From positions 62,001 to 126,000 of the forward strand of contig JAFSRX010000024.1 of assembly GCA_017445905.1 (NCBI GenBank): a DNA stretch of 64,000 bases. The letters run 5' to 3'. The notes below the pieces were generated by a model. The model saw only the letters and a list, made by a program, of their open reading frames with translations. It did no database searches and had not been told where the DNA came from. Below are positions 18,592 through 26,219 of this stretch, piece after piece (position 1 is the stretch's first letter; each line of letters begins with the position of its first letter). Origin of the DNA: Eubacterium sp. Lineage in GTDB: Bacteria > Bacillota > Clostridia > Oscillospirales > Acutalibacteraceae. A program made the translations under genes and the position numbers.

Positions 18592-18658
18592 AAATAAAAA
18601 ACCGCAGGATAAACCTGCGAATTTCTTATTTATACTTTCTTTTACGAGCTGCTTCGCT
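18592..18658. repeat. Direct copy of the rpsU 3' end and terminator
   Basis: These 67 bases match 18795-18861 (3' end of rpsU plus its terminator) with one mismatch, at an offset of 203 bases. This copy is not part of an intact gene. On the minus strand it follows directly after the repeat core at 18659-18765, the same placement as the tRNA acceptor copy in the units at 45.7-46.3 kb. Confidence 0.8.
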
Positions 18659-18781
18659 TCGTCGGAACAAACTCCGTGATTGAAGCATTTTGCAAGCAAA
18701 ATACTAATAATCACTTCGATTGTTCCTCCTCTCCCCAAAAAATCTTGCGATTTTTTGGGGACCCCAGAAGAGCAAAGCAGC
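18659..18781 (-). repeat. Two-hairpin repeat core with inverted copy of rpsU 3' sequence
   Basis: Read on the minus strand, a 16-base inverted copy of rpsU (18766-18781, one mismatch to 18851-18866) is followed by a core at 18659-18765. The core has hairpin 1 (CCCCAAAAAATC / GATTTTTTGGGG), then GAGAGGAGGAACAA, then hairpin 2 built on GTGATT...AATCAC and ATTTTGC/GCAAAAT, and ends CCGACGA. The same core occurs three times behind tRNA-Ser at 45.8-46.3 kb. A possible reading frame crosses it but appears to be a by-product of the rpsU copy. Confidence 0.75.
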
Positions 18782-18800
18782 ACATCATAAACAAAAATAA

Positions 18801-18832
18801 AAAACCGCAGGATAAACCTGCGATTTTCTTAT
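18801..18832 (-). terminator. rpsU terminator
   Basis: CGCAGG / CCTGCG with an AT loop, followed on the minus strand by a long T run. It lies directly after the rpsU stop codon and is duplicated with the rpsU 3' end at 18.6 kb. Confidence 0.75.
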
Positions 18833-19005
18833 TTATACTTTCTTTTACGAGCTGCTTCGCTCTTCTTTTTACGAGCAACAGAAGGCTTTTCGTAATGCTC
18901 TCTCTTTCTTACTTCCTGGATGATGCCATCGCGTGAAGTCTGACGCTTAAATCTTCTGAGTGCGCTGTCGAGAGATTCATTCTCTTTAACTCTTACCTGA
19001 CTCAT
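18829..19005 (-). CDS. rpsU: 30S ribosomal protein bS21
   Basis: A 58-residue basic protein starting [18 protein letters not shown] and ending RKRKYK, the complete bS21 pattern. It binds the 30S platform next to the anti-Shine-Dalgarno end of 16S rRNA. The ATG at 19003-19005 is fixed by GGAGGG just upstream; longer in-frame versions lack support. Its 3' end is the source of both direct and inverted copies in the repeat that follows it. The gene itself is intact. Confidence 0.95.
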   Translation of the reverse strand: MSQVRVKENESLDSALRRFKRQTSRDGIIQEVRKREHYEKPSVARKKKSEAARKRKYK

Positions 19006-19164
19006 GCTTTCCCTCCTTGCTCTTTCCGTGTTTTCGGATAGATTATATACAAATAGACTTTTGTTGTCAAGCATTTTAGCAAATTATGTTGAAAATATTT
19101 AAAAATATTTCTATCTTAACTAAATATGTCGATTAAAATAGACAAAGTGCTGAGCCTAAGCCTT

Positions 19165-21483
19165 TTATTTAACGCATTTTATATGCGATGACTTGGATTT
19201 CGGGCTTAGATAAAAGGTTTTATTTTTCTTAACATAACGTGCTGTTTTGTAGTAATAGGTCTTATTATTTTGAACGTTTTTATCCGTCCAGCAGGTTGCC
19301 TTCGGATTTGTAATTGTTTTAACAACCTTGTAAGTTCCACCCTTTGAAGTGGCTTTAAGAATTTTATATCCTGTAACCCCGTCAATAGGCTTCCAGTAAA
19401 CTCTTATTCCACCTTCCTTGTTCTTTAGCTCAGGAGCTGAAGGTGTGGGAGGGAGCATTTGTTTGCTTATTCCGGAAGAAAAATTTCCCCATCCGATTTT
19501 GTTTCCTGCTTTAACTCTGAAATAGTATGTTTTACCAACGATGAGTTTTTCTTTGAGTTTCTTTGTTGATTTGGTTGAAGAAAGCTCAATCCAGTTTCCG
19601 CCCTCTTTCTTATATTCAACTATATATCTGTCTGCGTTTTTAACTTCTTCCCATTTCAATGTCATCGAAGTTGGAGTTGTTCTGTTTAAAACGAGGTTCT
19701 GAGGCACTGAAAGTTTAATCTTAATGTCGTTTGAGGCGTCTGAATACTCTGAAAATACCTTATCAGAGCCTTTTTTAACAAAACTTCTTACCTTATAGAA
19801 ATATTCCTTGTTATATTCTATATCCGAATCTGTAACACTCGCTATTTCGCTGTCATCAACAGTTGCAACAGCTTTATAAGTTCCGAACTGGGAAGCGCAT
19901 CTATAAACGGTATATCCGTCAACGTCATTGCAGGTTGTGTATGAAATCTTGATACCCTTTGATGTCTGTGACACCGAACTGATTCTTTCTCTTTTCGGAA
20001 TTGCCGTGAAGGTTAGCGTTGTATATTCTCCGCTTCCAACAGGGGTTGACTGGCGACAGCTGAAATTGTATTTCTCACCGGGAGTCAAATCCTTCAGCGT
20101 AATTGAATTTTCCACTGTTTTGCTCAGCGAAACAACAGTTTTTGCGTTTTGGTCTGTTAAATAATAATTAAAAAAGTCATTTTTACCGCTTGCATTAAAT
20201 GTCAGTTCAACCGAAGTTGCGCTGTTATTTTTAAATGTAATAGTCGGTGATGAAAGAAGATATTTCCCTGAAATCGCTTTTGAGGTTGTTGAATATTCAT
20301 TTGAGCCCGATTTAATGTATCTTTCAATTTTATAATAATATCTTTTGCCGTAAGCTATCTTTTTGTCGAGATAGCTTTCAACGGTTTTATCAGTGATTGT
20401 TTTAATCTTTGAGAAAGTTCCGTTTGAACTGTCGCTTTTATAAATTCTGACGCCCGTTATATCATTGAGTGCGTTCCATTTAAGATTGAGTCCAAGACTT
20501 TCAATTGAGAAATTCAGCTTTGTAAGGGTAGGGGGAAGAGCTGTTTTTGATACAGCCTTGCTGTAGTCCATAAACTTAGTTCCAAAAAATGCTGCAACTC
20601 TGAAATAGTATTTTTTTCCGAGTTCTAAATTATTGATTGAATACTTGAGTTTTTTACAGTTTTCTGTGAGTGTTTTATATGAACTGTCACCTGATTTTTT
20701 ATACTGAACCTTGTATTTGTCAGCGCCTTCGATTTTATCCCACTTAATATCCATTGATGTTGGTGAAGTTCTTGAAACCTTAACTGTCGGAACAACTGCT
20801 TTAACTAAATAGTATTTATCTTCATAGTTTTTATAGCGGTTTATCGTTATTCCGAGGCCGCCGATTTTCATTGTGTTATAAAACAGGGAATTAAAGGAAT
20901 AAAGAGTTCCGTCACTGTTTTTAATTGTCTGAGTAGGATTCTTTCTGAAAGAGTCCCAGTAAATAGTATCAACGTGGCAGTCAGAAGAACTGTGCTGAGC
21001 AACATTGTAGTTGGAATGATATATTTCCATCTTTTCAGTGCTAACGCTCTGAATCATAATCGTATGGGTCTTGCTGACAGATTGAGAATATGCGCCGTAA
21101 TGAACAATATCTCCTGAGGTTGCATTATTTATAAAAAATGAAATAATGTTTTCAACATCTGTGTTTGTAGGCGTTCTCGATGAGGTTTCAAAGGTTGAAA
21201 CTGTATAATAATTACCTGAATAATGATGGGATTTATAGTTTCCGTAAAGACCTTCGCCGTTATATGTAACACCGTAAAGCTTTTCGCAGACTTTAGCAAC
21301 GAATAAATAGCAGTTACCCGTAACTACAGCGGTACTTCCCGAAATATATCCGGTTGTTTTTTGTAGTTCAATTAACTTGTCCTGTGCGTAGCTTTTTGAA
21401 GCAGCAACAGCACTTGTCTGAGTGAAAGTGCTCAGTGAAAAAAGCAGTGTAAATGCGAGTAATAGTGATAAAACTCTTTTCAT
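19165..21483 (-). CDS. Secreted NlpC/CHAP-like protein with fibronectin III repeats
   Basis: A 772-residue exported protein (signal peptide about residues 1-28). The N-terminal domain resembles a papain-fold NlpC/CHAP amidase: candidate Cys58 in TGNCYLFVAKV, His140 in SKTHTIMIQS, and GDIVHYG between them. About five fibronectin III modules follow, several containing KYKVQYKKSG / YIVEYKKEGG and GKKYYFRV / GKTYYFRV. It may cleave cell-wall peptide crosslinks or be a surface adhesin; catalysis is inferred only from motif placement. The ATG at 21481-21483 is preceded by GAGGAGG, so the seven codons upstream are excluded. Confidence 0.78.
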   Translation of the reverse strand: MKRVLSLLLAFTLLFSLSTFTQTSAVAASKSYAQDKLIELQKTTGYISGSTAVVTGNCYLFVAKVCEKLYGVTYNGEGLYGNYKSHHYSGNYYTVSTFETSSRTPTNTDVENIISFFINNATSGDIVHYGAYSQSVSKTHTIMIQSVSTEKMEIYHSNYNVAQHSSSDCHVDTIYWDSFRKNPTQTIKNSDGTLYSFNSLFYNTMKIGGLGITINRYKNYEDKYYLVKAVVPTVKVSRTSPTSMDIKWDKIEGADKYKVQYKKSGDSSYKTLTENCKKLKYSINNLELGKKYYFRVAAFFGTKFMDYSKAVSKTALPPTLTKLNFSIESLGLNLKWNALNDITGVRIYKSDSSNGTFSKIKTITDKTVESYLDKKIAYGKRYYYKIERYIKSGSNEYSTTSKAISGKYLLSSPTITFKNNSATSVELTFNASGKNDFFNYYLTDQNAKTVVSLSKTVENSITLKDLTPGEKYNFSCRQSTPVGSGEYTTLTFTAIPKRERISSVSQTSKGIKISYTTCNDVDGYTVYRCASQFGTYKAVATVDDSEIASVTDSDIEYNKEYFYKVRSFVKKGSDKVFSEYSDASNDIKIKLSVPQNLVLNRTTPTSMTLKWEEVKNADRYIVEYKKEGGNWIELSSTKSTKKLKEKLIVGKTYYFRVKAGNKIGWGNFSSGISKQMLPPTPSAPELKNKEGGIRVYWKPIDGVTGYKILKATSKGGTYKVVKTITNPKATCWTDKNVQNNKTYYYKTARYVKKNKTFYLSPKSKSSHIKCVK

Positions 21484-21570
21484 TATATCTGCCTCCTCTC
21501 TCAAAACGGCATTAATTATATCATATTTTTAATAAAAGGTCAAATTAAGCAGCTGTTAACAGACAGCAAC

Positions 21571-21599
21571 TTGACTATTTGAGTTTTATCAATTATTAT
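21571..21599 (+). promoter_or_regulatory. Promoter of aroQ
   Basis: TTGACT and TATTAT are separated by 17 bases. The expected transcription start lies about ten bases before the aroQ start codon, so the leader would be very short. Confidence 0.5.
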
Positions 21600-21615
21600 G
21601 TTGTTGGTGATAAAA

Positions 21616-22053
21616 ATGAAAAAAATATTGGTATTAAACGGTCCCAATCTCAATATGACGGGAATAAGAAAAAAAGATGTTTATGGCGCTGAAACTCTCG
21701 AGGATATAAATTCATACCTTAAAGAATACGGCGAGGGCAGGGGCGCAGAGATGTTCTTTTATCAAAGCAACCACGAAGGAAATCTGATTGATATAATTCA
21801 TAAATCAAAGGATGAATATGACGGAGTTGTTATCAACGCCGGCGCTTATACCCATTATTCATATGCAATTCGCGATGCTATTGAATGCGTTAACGAATTT
21901 ACTCCCTTCGTTGAAGTTCATATGAGTGATATTCACAAGCGAGAGGGATTTCGTCATATTTCGGTTATAACCGATGTTTGCATTGAACAAATTTCAGGCT
22001 TTGGTAAAGACTCATATAAAATGGGTATTGATTTATTATTAAAAATAATGTAA
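21616..22053 (+). CDS. aroQ: Type II 3-dehydroquinate dehydratase
   Basis: A 145-residue protein with LVLNGPNLNMTG, HEGNLIDIIHKS, INAGAYTHYSYAIRDAI and VEVHMSDIHKREGFRH, the defining blocks of type II dehydroquinase. It converts 3-dehydroquinate to 3-dehydroshikimate in the shikimate pathway as a cytoplasmic dodecamer. The ATG at 21616, preceded by GGTGA, is preferred over an ATG 18 bases upstream that overlaps the -10 box. It is followed by efp. In many Clostridia an aminopeptidase P gene lies between the two; here it does not. Confidence 0.95.
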   Translation: MKKILVLNGPNLNMTGIRKKDVYGAETLEDINSYLKEYGEGRGAEMFFYQSNHEGNLIDIIHKSKDEYDGVVINAGAYTHYSYAIRDAIECVNEFTPFVEVHMSDIHKREGFRHISVITDVCIEQISGFGKDSYKMGIDLLLKIM

Positions 22054-22099
22054 TATATAGACGTAAAAAAATATATCATATTTCATGGAGGAAAAACAT

Positions 22100-22657
22100 A
22101 TGATTTCAGCAGGTGATTTCAGAAACGGCGTAACCTTCGAGGAAGACGGAAACGTTTTGCAGGTTATTGAATTCCAGCACGTAAAACCAGGAAAGGGCGC
22201 AGCTTTTGTTAGAACAAAGACAAAGAATGTTATCTCGGGCGCAGTAACCGAAAAGAGTTATAATCCATCGGCTAAGTTCCCGACAGCATTTATCGAGAGA
22301 AAGGATATGGCTTATTCATATTCAGATGACGGAATGTATTATTTCATGGATAACGAAACCTTCGATATGGTTCCTGTATCAGAAAGCGACCTTCCCGATA
22401 ACTTCAGATTCGTTAAAGAAAACGATGTCTGCAAGATTCTCTCATATAAAGGAAAGGTTTTCGGCGTTGAGCCTCCGACCTTTGTAACTCTTCAGATTAC
22501 TCATACAGAGCCCGGCGTTAAGGGTAACACAGCAACAAATACTCTTAAACCCGCAACTGTTGAAACAGGTGCAGAGATTCGTGTTCCGCTTTTCATCAAC
22601 GAAGGCGATATGATAAGAATCGACACAAGAACCTGTGAGTATATGGAAAGAGCATAA
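22100..22657 (+). CDS. efp: Translation elongation factor P
   Basis: A 185-residue protein, the standard EF-P length. It begins [12 protein letters not shown] and has the domain I loop KPGKGAAF with Lys32 at the tip, the residue modified in several bacteria, and the C-terminal [22 protein letters not shown] relieves ribosome stalling at proline runs. The start follows GGAGG (22087-22091), which excludes the five codons upstream. No gene for an EpmA/B-type modification system is visible nearby. Confidence 0.96.
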   Translation: MISAGDFRNGVTFEEDGNVLQVIEFQHVKPGKGAAFVRTKTKNVISGAVTEKSYNPSAKFPTAFIERKDMAYSYSDDGMYYFMDNETFDMVPVSESDLPDNFRFVKENDVCKILSYKGKVFGVEPPTFVTLQITHTEPGVKGNTATNTLKPATVETGAEIRVPLFINEGDMIRIDTRTCEYMERA

Positions 22658-22701
22658 TCAGTGCATAGTGCAAGTTACTAATACAAGCTAAGGAGTAAAT
22701 T

Positions 22702-23097
22702 ATGGATACAATGGAAAGCTTAGGCTATCTTAAAGGTTTAATCGACGGTCTTGATCTTGATGAAGATAAAAAGGAAACAAAGGTTTTCAAGGCAATTATC
22801 GAAGTTCTTGAGAATATGAACGATGACCTTGATGATGTTTATGAGGAGCTTGAATATCAGACAGATACTATCGAAGCTATCGACGAAGATCTCGCAGAGC
22901 TTGAAGAGGATTACTACGGCGATGACGACGATGAAGACTGGGATGATGACGAATACGAAGAATTCGAGATTGAATGTCCGAATTGCGGAGAAATCATCAC
23001 AGTTGACGAGGATACCGTTCTAGAAGGCGGAATCGAATGCCCTAACTGTGGCGAAAACCTTGAATTTGAGATAGAATATGAAGAGGACGACGAGTAA
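22702..23097 (+). CDS. Acidic zinc-ribbon protein (CD1247-like)
   Basis: A 131-residue protein: an N-terminal helical region (LGYLKGLIDGLDLDEDKK, then coiled-coil ENMNDDLDDVYEELE), a very acidic Asp/Glu linker, and a C-terminal zinc ribbon with paired CPNCGE motifs. Proteins of this type are found next to efp in many Clostridia, sometimes mislabelled AraC regulators. The function is unknown; the zinc ribbon suggests binding to RNA polymerase, ribosome or nucleic acid. An AAGGAG site supports the start. Confidence 0.75.
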   Translation: MDTMESLGYLKGLIDGLDLDEDKKETKVFKAIIEVLENMNDDLDDVYEELEYQTDTIEAIDEDLAELEEDYYGDDDDEDWDDDEYEEFEIECPNCGEIITVDEDTVLEGGIECPNCGENLEFEIEYEEDDE

Positions 23098-23127
23098 TCT
23101 CGTCGTTTTCAATTAAACGGTGTTAAA

Positions 23128-24330
23128 ATGAAGAAAAAATTTGATTTTAAAACTCTTCTTCCTGTTTTAATTCCGCTTATTGCTGCCGTTGTTGTTGTAA
23201 GCACACTTGCAATTTCAGGAAAAGTTGCTAAAAACAGCGATGAAACTTCACCAAGTGCAACAGTAACTGCATACACCGAAGCTCAGACAGAGGCTGTTGA
23301 AGAAGATGACGCAAAGGTCAGCATTGTTGCTGTTGGTGATAATCTTATTCACAACACTCTTATTGCAGCAGGCGAAAAAGACGACGGAACAAGAGATTAT
23401 AACAGTTTTTATGAGGATATAAACCGTTATATCAAGCCAGCCGATATTGCTATTATCAACCAGGAAACAATGCTCGGCGGAAGCAGTTTTAAGTATTCGG
23501 GATATCCTAATTTCAACACTCCGTGGGAGGTTGGTGAGGCTGCAATTAATGCAGGCTTCAATGTTTTTACCTGTGCAACTAACCATTCAATGGATATCGG
23601 AACAGCGGGAATTGAAAAAGAGCTTGAATTTTTTGAAAAGCATCCTGAGGTTGTTCACGTAGGAACATATGCAAGCCAGGACGACTATAACAAAATAACA
23701 TATATGGAAAAAAACGGCTTAAAATTTGCCTTTCTCAATTATACCCAGCATACAAATGGCATAGGAGTTCCCGAGAACAAGAGTTATGTTGTTAAGTTCC
23801 TCAAAGAAGAGCTTGTTAAAAAAGAGATTAAACAGGCAAGAAAAAATGCCGATGTTGTTATTGTTCTTCCTCATTGGGAGCAGGAAAACAGCCATGATGT
23901 TATTGAGCTTCAGAGAAAATATGTTAAAATTTTCTCTGATCTCGGAGTTGATATAGTTATTGGAACTCATCCCCACGTTCTTCAGCCTGTAGAATGGGTA
24001 AAAAATGAAGAAACGGGCAAAAAAATGCTTGTTTATTACTCAATCGGTAACTTTATTTCCCATCAGATTAACCTCAATCAGATGGTTGGCGGAATGGCTG
24101 AGATAACCGTTGAGAGAGTTGATGGAGAAATCCAGATAACTAACGCAAAACTTGCACCCGTTATTGATTTTTACAAGAATTCAAACGGTAAATATAAGTT
24201 CAGCGTTTATAAATTCAGCGACTATAACGATGACCTTGCTTCTCAGCAGGCTCAGGGTGGACCTTCGGTAAAATATGCCGAAAAGCTTGCTAAAAGAATA
24301 GTTGATGAAGAATTTCTTGATTTGAATTAA
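23128..24330 (+). CDS. CapA-like metallophosphatase-fold surface protein
   Basis: A 400-residue membrane-anchored protein (hydrophobic segment about residues 12-32) with a PGA_cap/CapA domain. Metal-site motifs are SIVAVGDNLIHNTLI, IINQETMLGG, ATNHSMDIG, VIVLPHWEQEN and VIGTHPHVLQPVEW. CapA proteins are tied to poly-gamma-glutamate capsule export, but no capB or capC gene is present here, and many solitary homologues have unknown roles. It lies 30 bases after the zinc-ribbon gene and may share its transcript. Confidence 0.88.
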   Translation: MKKKFDFKTLLPVLIPLIAAVVVVSTLAISGKVAKNSDETSPSATVTAYTEAQTEAVEEDDAKVSIVAVGDNLIHNTLIAAGEKDDGTRDYNSFYEDINRYIKPADIAIINQETMLGGSSFKYSGYPNFNTPWEVGEAAINAGFNVFTCATNHSMDIGTAGIEKELEFFEKHPEVVHVGTYASQDDYNKITYMEKNGLKFAFLNYTQHTNGIGVPENKSYVVKFLKEELVKKEIKQARKNADVVIVLPHWEQENSHDVIELQRKYVKIFSDLGVDIVIGTHPHVLQPVEWVKNEETGKKMLVYYSIGNFISHQINLNQMVGGMAEITVERVDGEIQITNAKLAPVIDFYKNSNGKYKFSVYKFSDYNDDLASQQAQGGPSVKYAEKLAKRIVDEEFLDLN

Positions 24331-24333
24331 TTA

Positions 24334-24361
24334 TTGACAAGTGTAAATAAAGTGATATAAT
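24334..24361 (+). promoter_or_regulatory. Promoter upstream of glnA
   Basis: A consensus TTGACA and TATAAT are separated by 16 bases, just after the CapA gene. The predicted transcript would begin about 90 bases before the glnA start codon. Confidence 0.6.
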
Positions 24362-24383
24362 AATCATATAATTTTAAGAACAA

Positions 24384-24420
24384 AGGCGTTCAGTAAAGAC
24401 TAACTGAACGCCTATTTTTA
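24384..24420 (+). terminator. Terminator-like hairpin in the glnA leader
   Basis: AGGCGTTCAGT and ACTGAACGCCT form a perfect 11-bp stem with an 8-base loop (AAAGACTA), followed by ATTTTTA. It lies between the promoter and the glnA start, so it may act as an attenuator. It could also simply end the upstream CapA transcript, the promoter-like match being accidental. Confidence 0.65.
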
Positions 24421-24458
24421 AAAAAACCGGCTACTAATTTGCGAAGGGAGAAATCAGG

Positions 24459-25796
24459 ATGGCAAAATATACAAAAGAGTCCATACTTAAAGAAGCAAAA
24501 GAAAACGGAGTTGAATTCGTCAGACTGCAGTTCACTGATTTGTTCGGCATAATGAAGAATATTGCAATGCCTGTTTCACAGCTTGAAAAAGCGCTCAATA
24601 ACGAGTGTATGTTCGATGGCTCATCAATCGACGGCTTTGTTCGTATTGATGAAAGCGATATGTATCTTCATCCCGATTATGATACTTGGGCACTGTTTCC
24701 GTGGAGAAAGCATCAGAATGCTCAGACAGGCAGACTTATTTGCTCTGTTTACAAAGCTGATAATAAAACCCCGTTTGAGGGCGACCCGAGAAACGTACTT
24801 CAGAAGGTTATTGACGAAGCGGCTGAAATGGGCTACGGTTTCAACGTTGGTCCTGAATGTGAATTCTTCCTTTTCAAAACCGATGAAAACGGAAAACCGC
24901 TTCTTGAGCTCAACGATGAGGCAGGTTATTTCGACCTTAATCCTATTGACCACGGTGAAAATTGCAGAAGAGACATCTGTCTGGCGCTTGAAGAAATGGG
25001 ATATACCGTTGAGGCGGCTCACCACGAGGCTGCACCCGGTCAGCATGAAATTGACTTCAAGTTCGGTGATGTTATGACAACTGCCGACAGAGTTATGACC
25101 TTCAAGCACGTTGTTAAAACCTATGCAACAAAACACGGACTCCATGCAACCTTTATGCCGAAGCCTGTAACAGGAATAAACGGCTCGGGTATGCATACAA
25201 ATATGAGTTTATATGACCTTAAAACAGGAAAAAATGTTTTTGACGATCCGAACGGTGAACTTGGTCTTTCAAAAGAGGCGTTCGCATTTATCGCAGGAAC
25301 ACTTGAGCATATCAAGGGTATAACAGTTTTTGCAAATCCGAATGTTAACTCATATAAAAGACTTGTTCCGGGATATGAGGCTCCATCATATCTTACATGG
25401 TCAACTTCAAACAGAAGCGTTCTCGTAAGAATCCCCGCTTCAAGAGGCAAGGGAACAAGAATTGAGCTTAGAAGTCCTGACCCGACCTGTAATCCTTATC
25501 TTGAAATGGCGCTCTGCCTTGCAGCAGGACTCGACGGAATCAAGAGGGGACTGACTCCTCCTGAATCAAATGATGAAAATATTTATGCGCTTTCAAAGAA
25601 GGATAAGAAGGAAATTGAACATCTTCCGACAACGCTTAAAGAAGCATATAAAGCCGCTGAGGAAGATCCTTTCATCCGCGAAGTTCTCGGCAATCATGTT
25701 TATGATAACTACATAGCAGGAAAGAAAGCCGAGTGGAATGAATACAGAAGAACAGTTTCACAGTGGGAAATCGATAAATATATGATTAACTATTAA
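24459..25796 (+). CDS. glnA: Glutamine synthetase type I
   Basis: A 445-residue GSI of the short Firmicutes (alpha) type. Landmarks in order: [67 protein letters not shown] and [19 protein letters not shown]. It makes glutamine from glutamate, ammonia and ATP as a cytoplasmic dodecamer. This subtype lacks the adenylylation region of proteobacterial enzymes and is normally controlled by feedback inhibition and transcription. The leader hairpin at 24384 suggests control at the RNA level here. GGGAGA precedes the ATG. Confidence 0.96.
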   Translation: MAKYTKESILKEAKENGVEFVRLQFTDLFGIMKNIAMPVSQLEKALNNECMFDGSSIDGFVRIDESDMYLHPDYDTWALFPWRKHQNAQTGRLICSVYKADNKTPFEGDPRNVLQKVIDEAAEMGYGFNVGPECEFFLFKTDENGKPLLELNDEAGYFDLNPIDHGENCRRDICLALEEMGYTVEAAHHEAAPGQHEIDFKFGDVMTTADRVMTFKHVVKTYATKHGLHATFMPKPVTGINGSGMHTNMSLYDLKTGKNVFDDPNGELGLSKEAFAFIAGTLEHIKGITVFANPNVNSYKRLVPGYEAPSYLTWSTSNRSVLVRIPASRGKGTRIELRSPDPTCNPYLEMALCLAAGLDGIKRGLTPPESNDENIYALSKKDKKEIEHLPTTLKEAYKAAEEDPFIREVLGNHVYDNYIAGKKAEWNEYRRTVSQWEIDKYMINY

Positions 25797-25856
25797 AAAA
25801 AGCACCCTTGAGGCGTTCGACATTAATAAGGGTAGATTTAAAAATACTATCAACTA

Positions 25857-25882
25857 GGCGAGGATTTATATCCTCGCCTTTT
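25857..25882 (+). terminator. glnA terminator
   Basis: GGCGAGGAT and ATCCTCGCC pair around a short AT loop, followed by TTTT. It lies about 60 bases after the glnA stop codon. Confidence 0.75.
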
Positions 25883-26219
25883 CTCTAACCATGTTGAGCA
25901 GTAAAAAAGTCGTTATAAAGCGGAAGATAATTCGAGAAAGATGTTATAGAGTAAATATAATTGATATTAATAATTATATGTGTTAAAATAGGAAGTGCCA
26001 AATGATTATATAATTGAATATGGATATGAATTTTTCATACTTTAGGAATAGTGTTTTTATTTTACATAAAAATGCTTAGTTTTTCATTTGCACTTTCCTT
26101 TGGTATGATTCAAAATAAGTTCAAATTATATAATTGTTTGGCGACAGTTGGAGCTATGCGTTTTTTGGCGTACAGTTAGTTTCGGCTGTACGCATTTTTT
26201 TATTAAGGGAGTAATGTTT
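25883..26219. other. AT-rich intergenic region with long inverted repeat and attenuator-like hairpin
   Basis: No gene is visible. Two features stand out. AGGAAGTGCCAAATGA (25990-26005) is an imperfect inverted repeat of TCATTTGCACTTTCCT (26084-26099), about 78 bases apart. Closer to the next gene, a TATAAT box (26129-26134) precedes a strong terminator-like hairpin, GCGTACAG / CTGTACGC followed by ATTTTTTT (26168-26200), only about 20 bases before the start codon at 26220. An upstream ATGCG could pair with the 3' arm and compete with the hairpin. Confidence 0.5.

Noticed and set aside
18571-18783. 70-codon minus-strand frame between the transglutaminase-like gene and rpsU
   Set aside because: It crosses the repeat core and the out-of-frame rpsU copy, so it is explained by the repeat rather than by a gene.
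24384-24413. Glutamine riboswitch (glnA motif) in the glnA leader
   Set aside because: Only a single simple hairpin is visible; the three-way junction of that riboswitch is absent.
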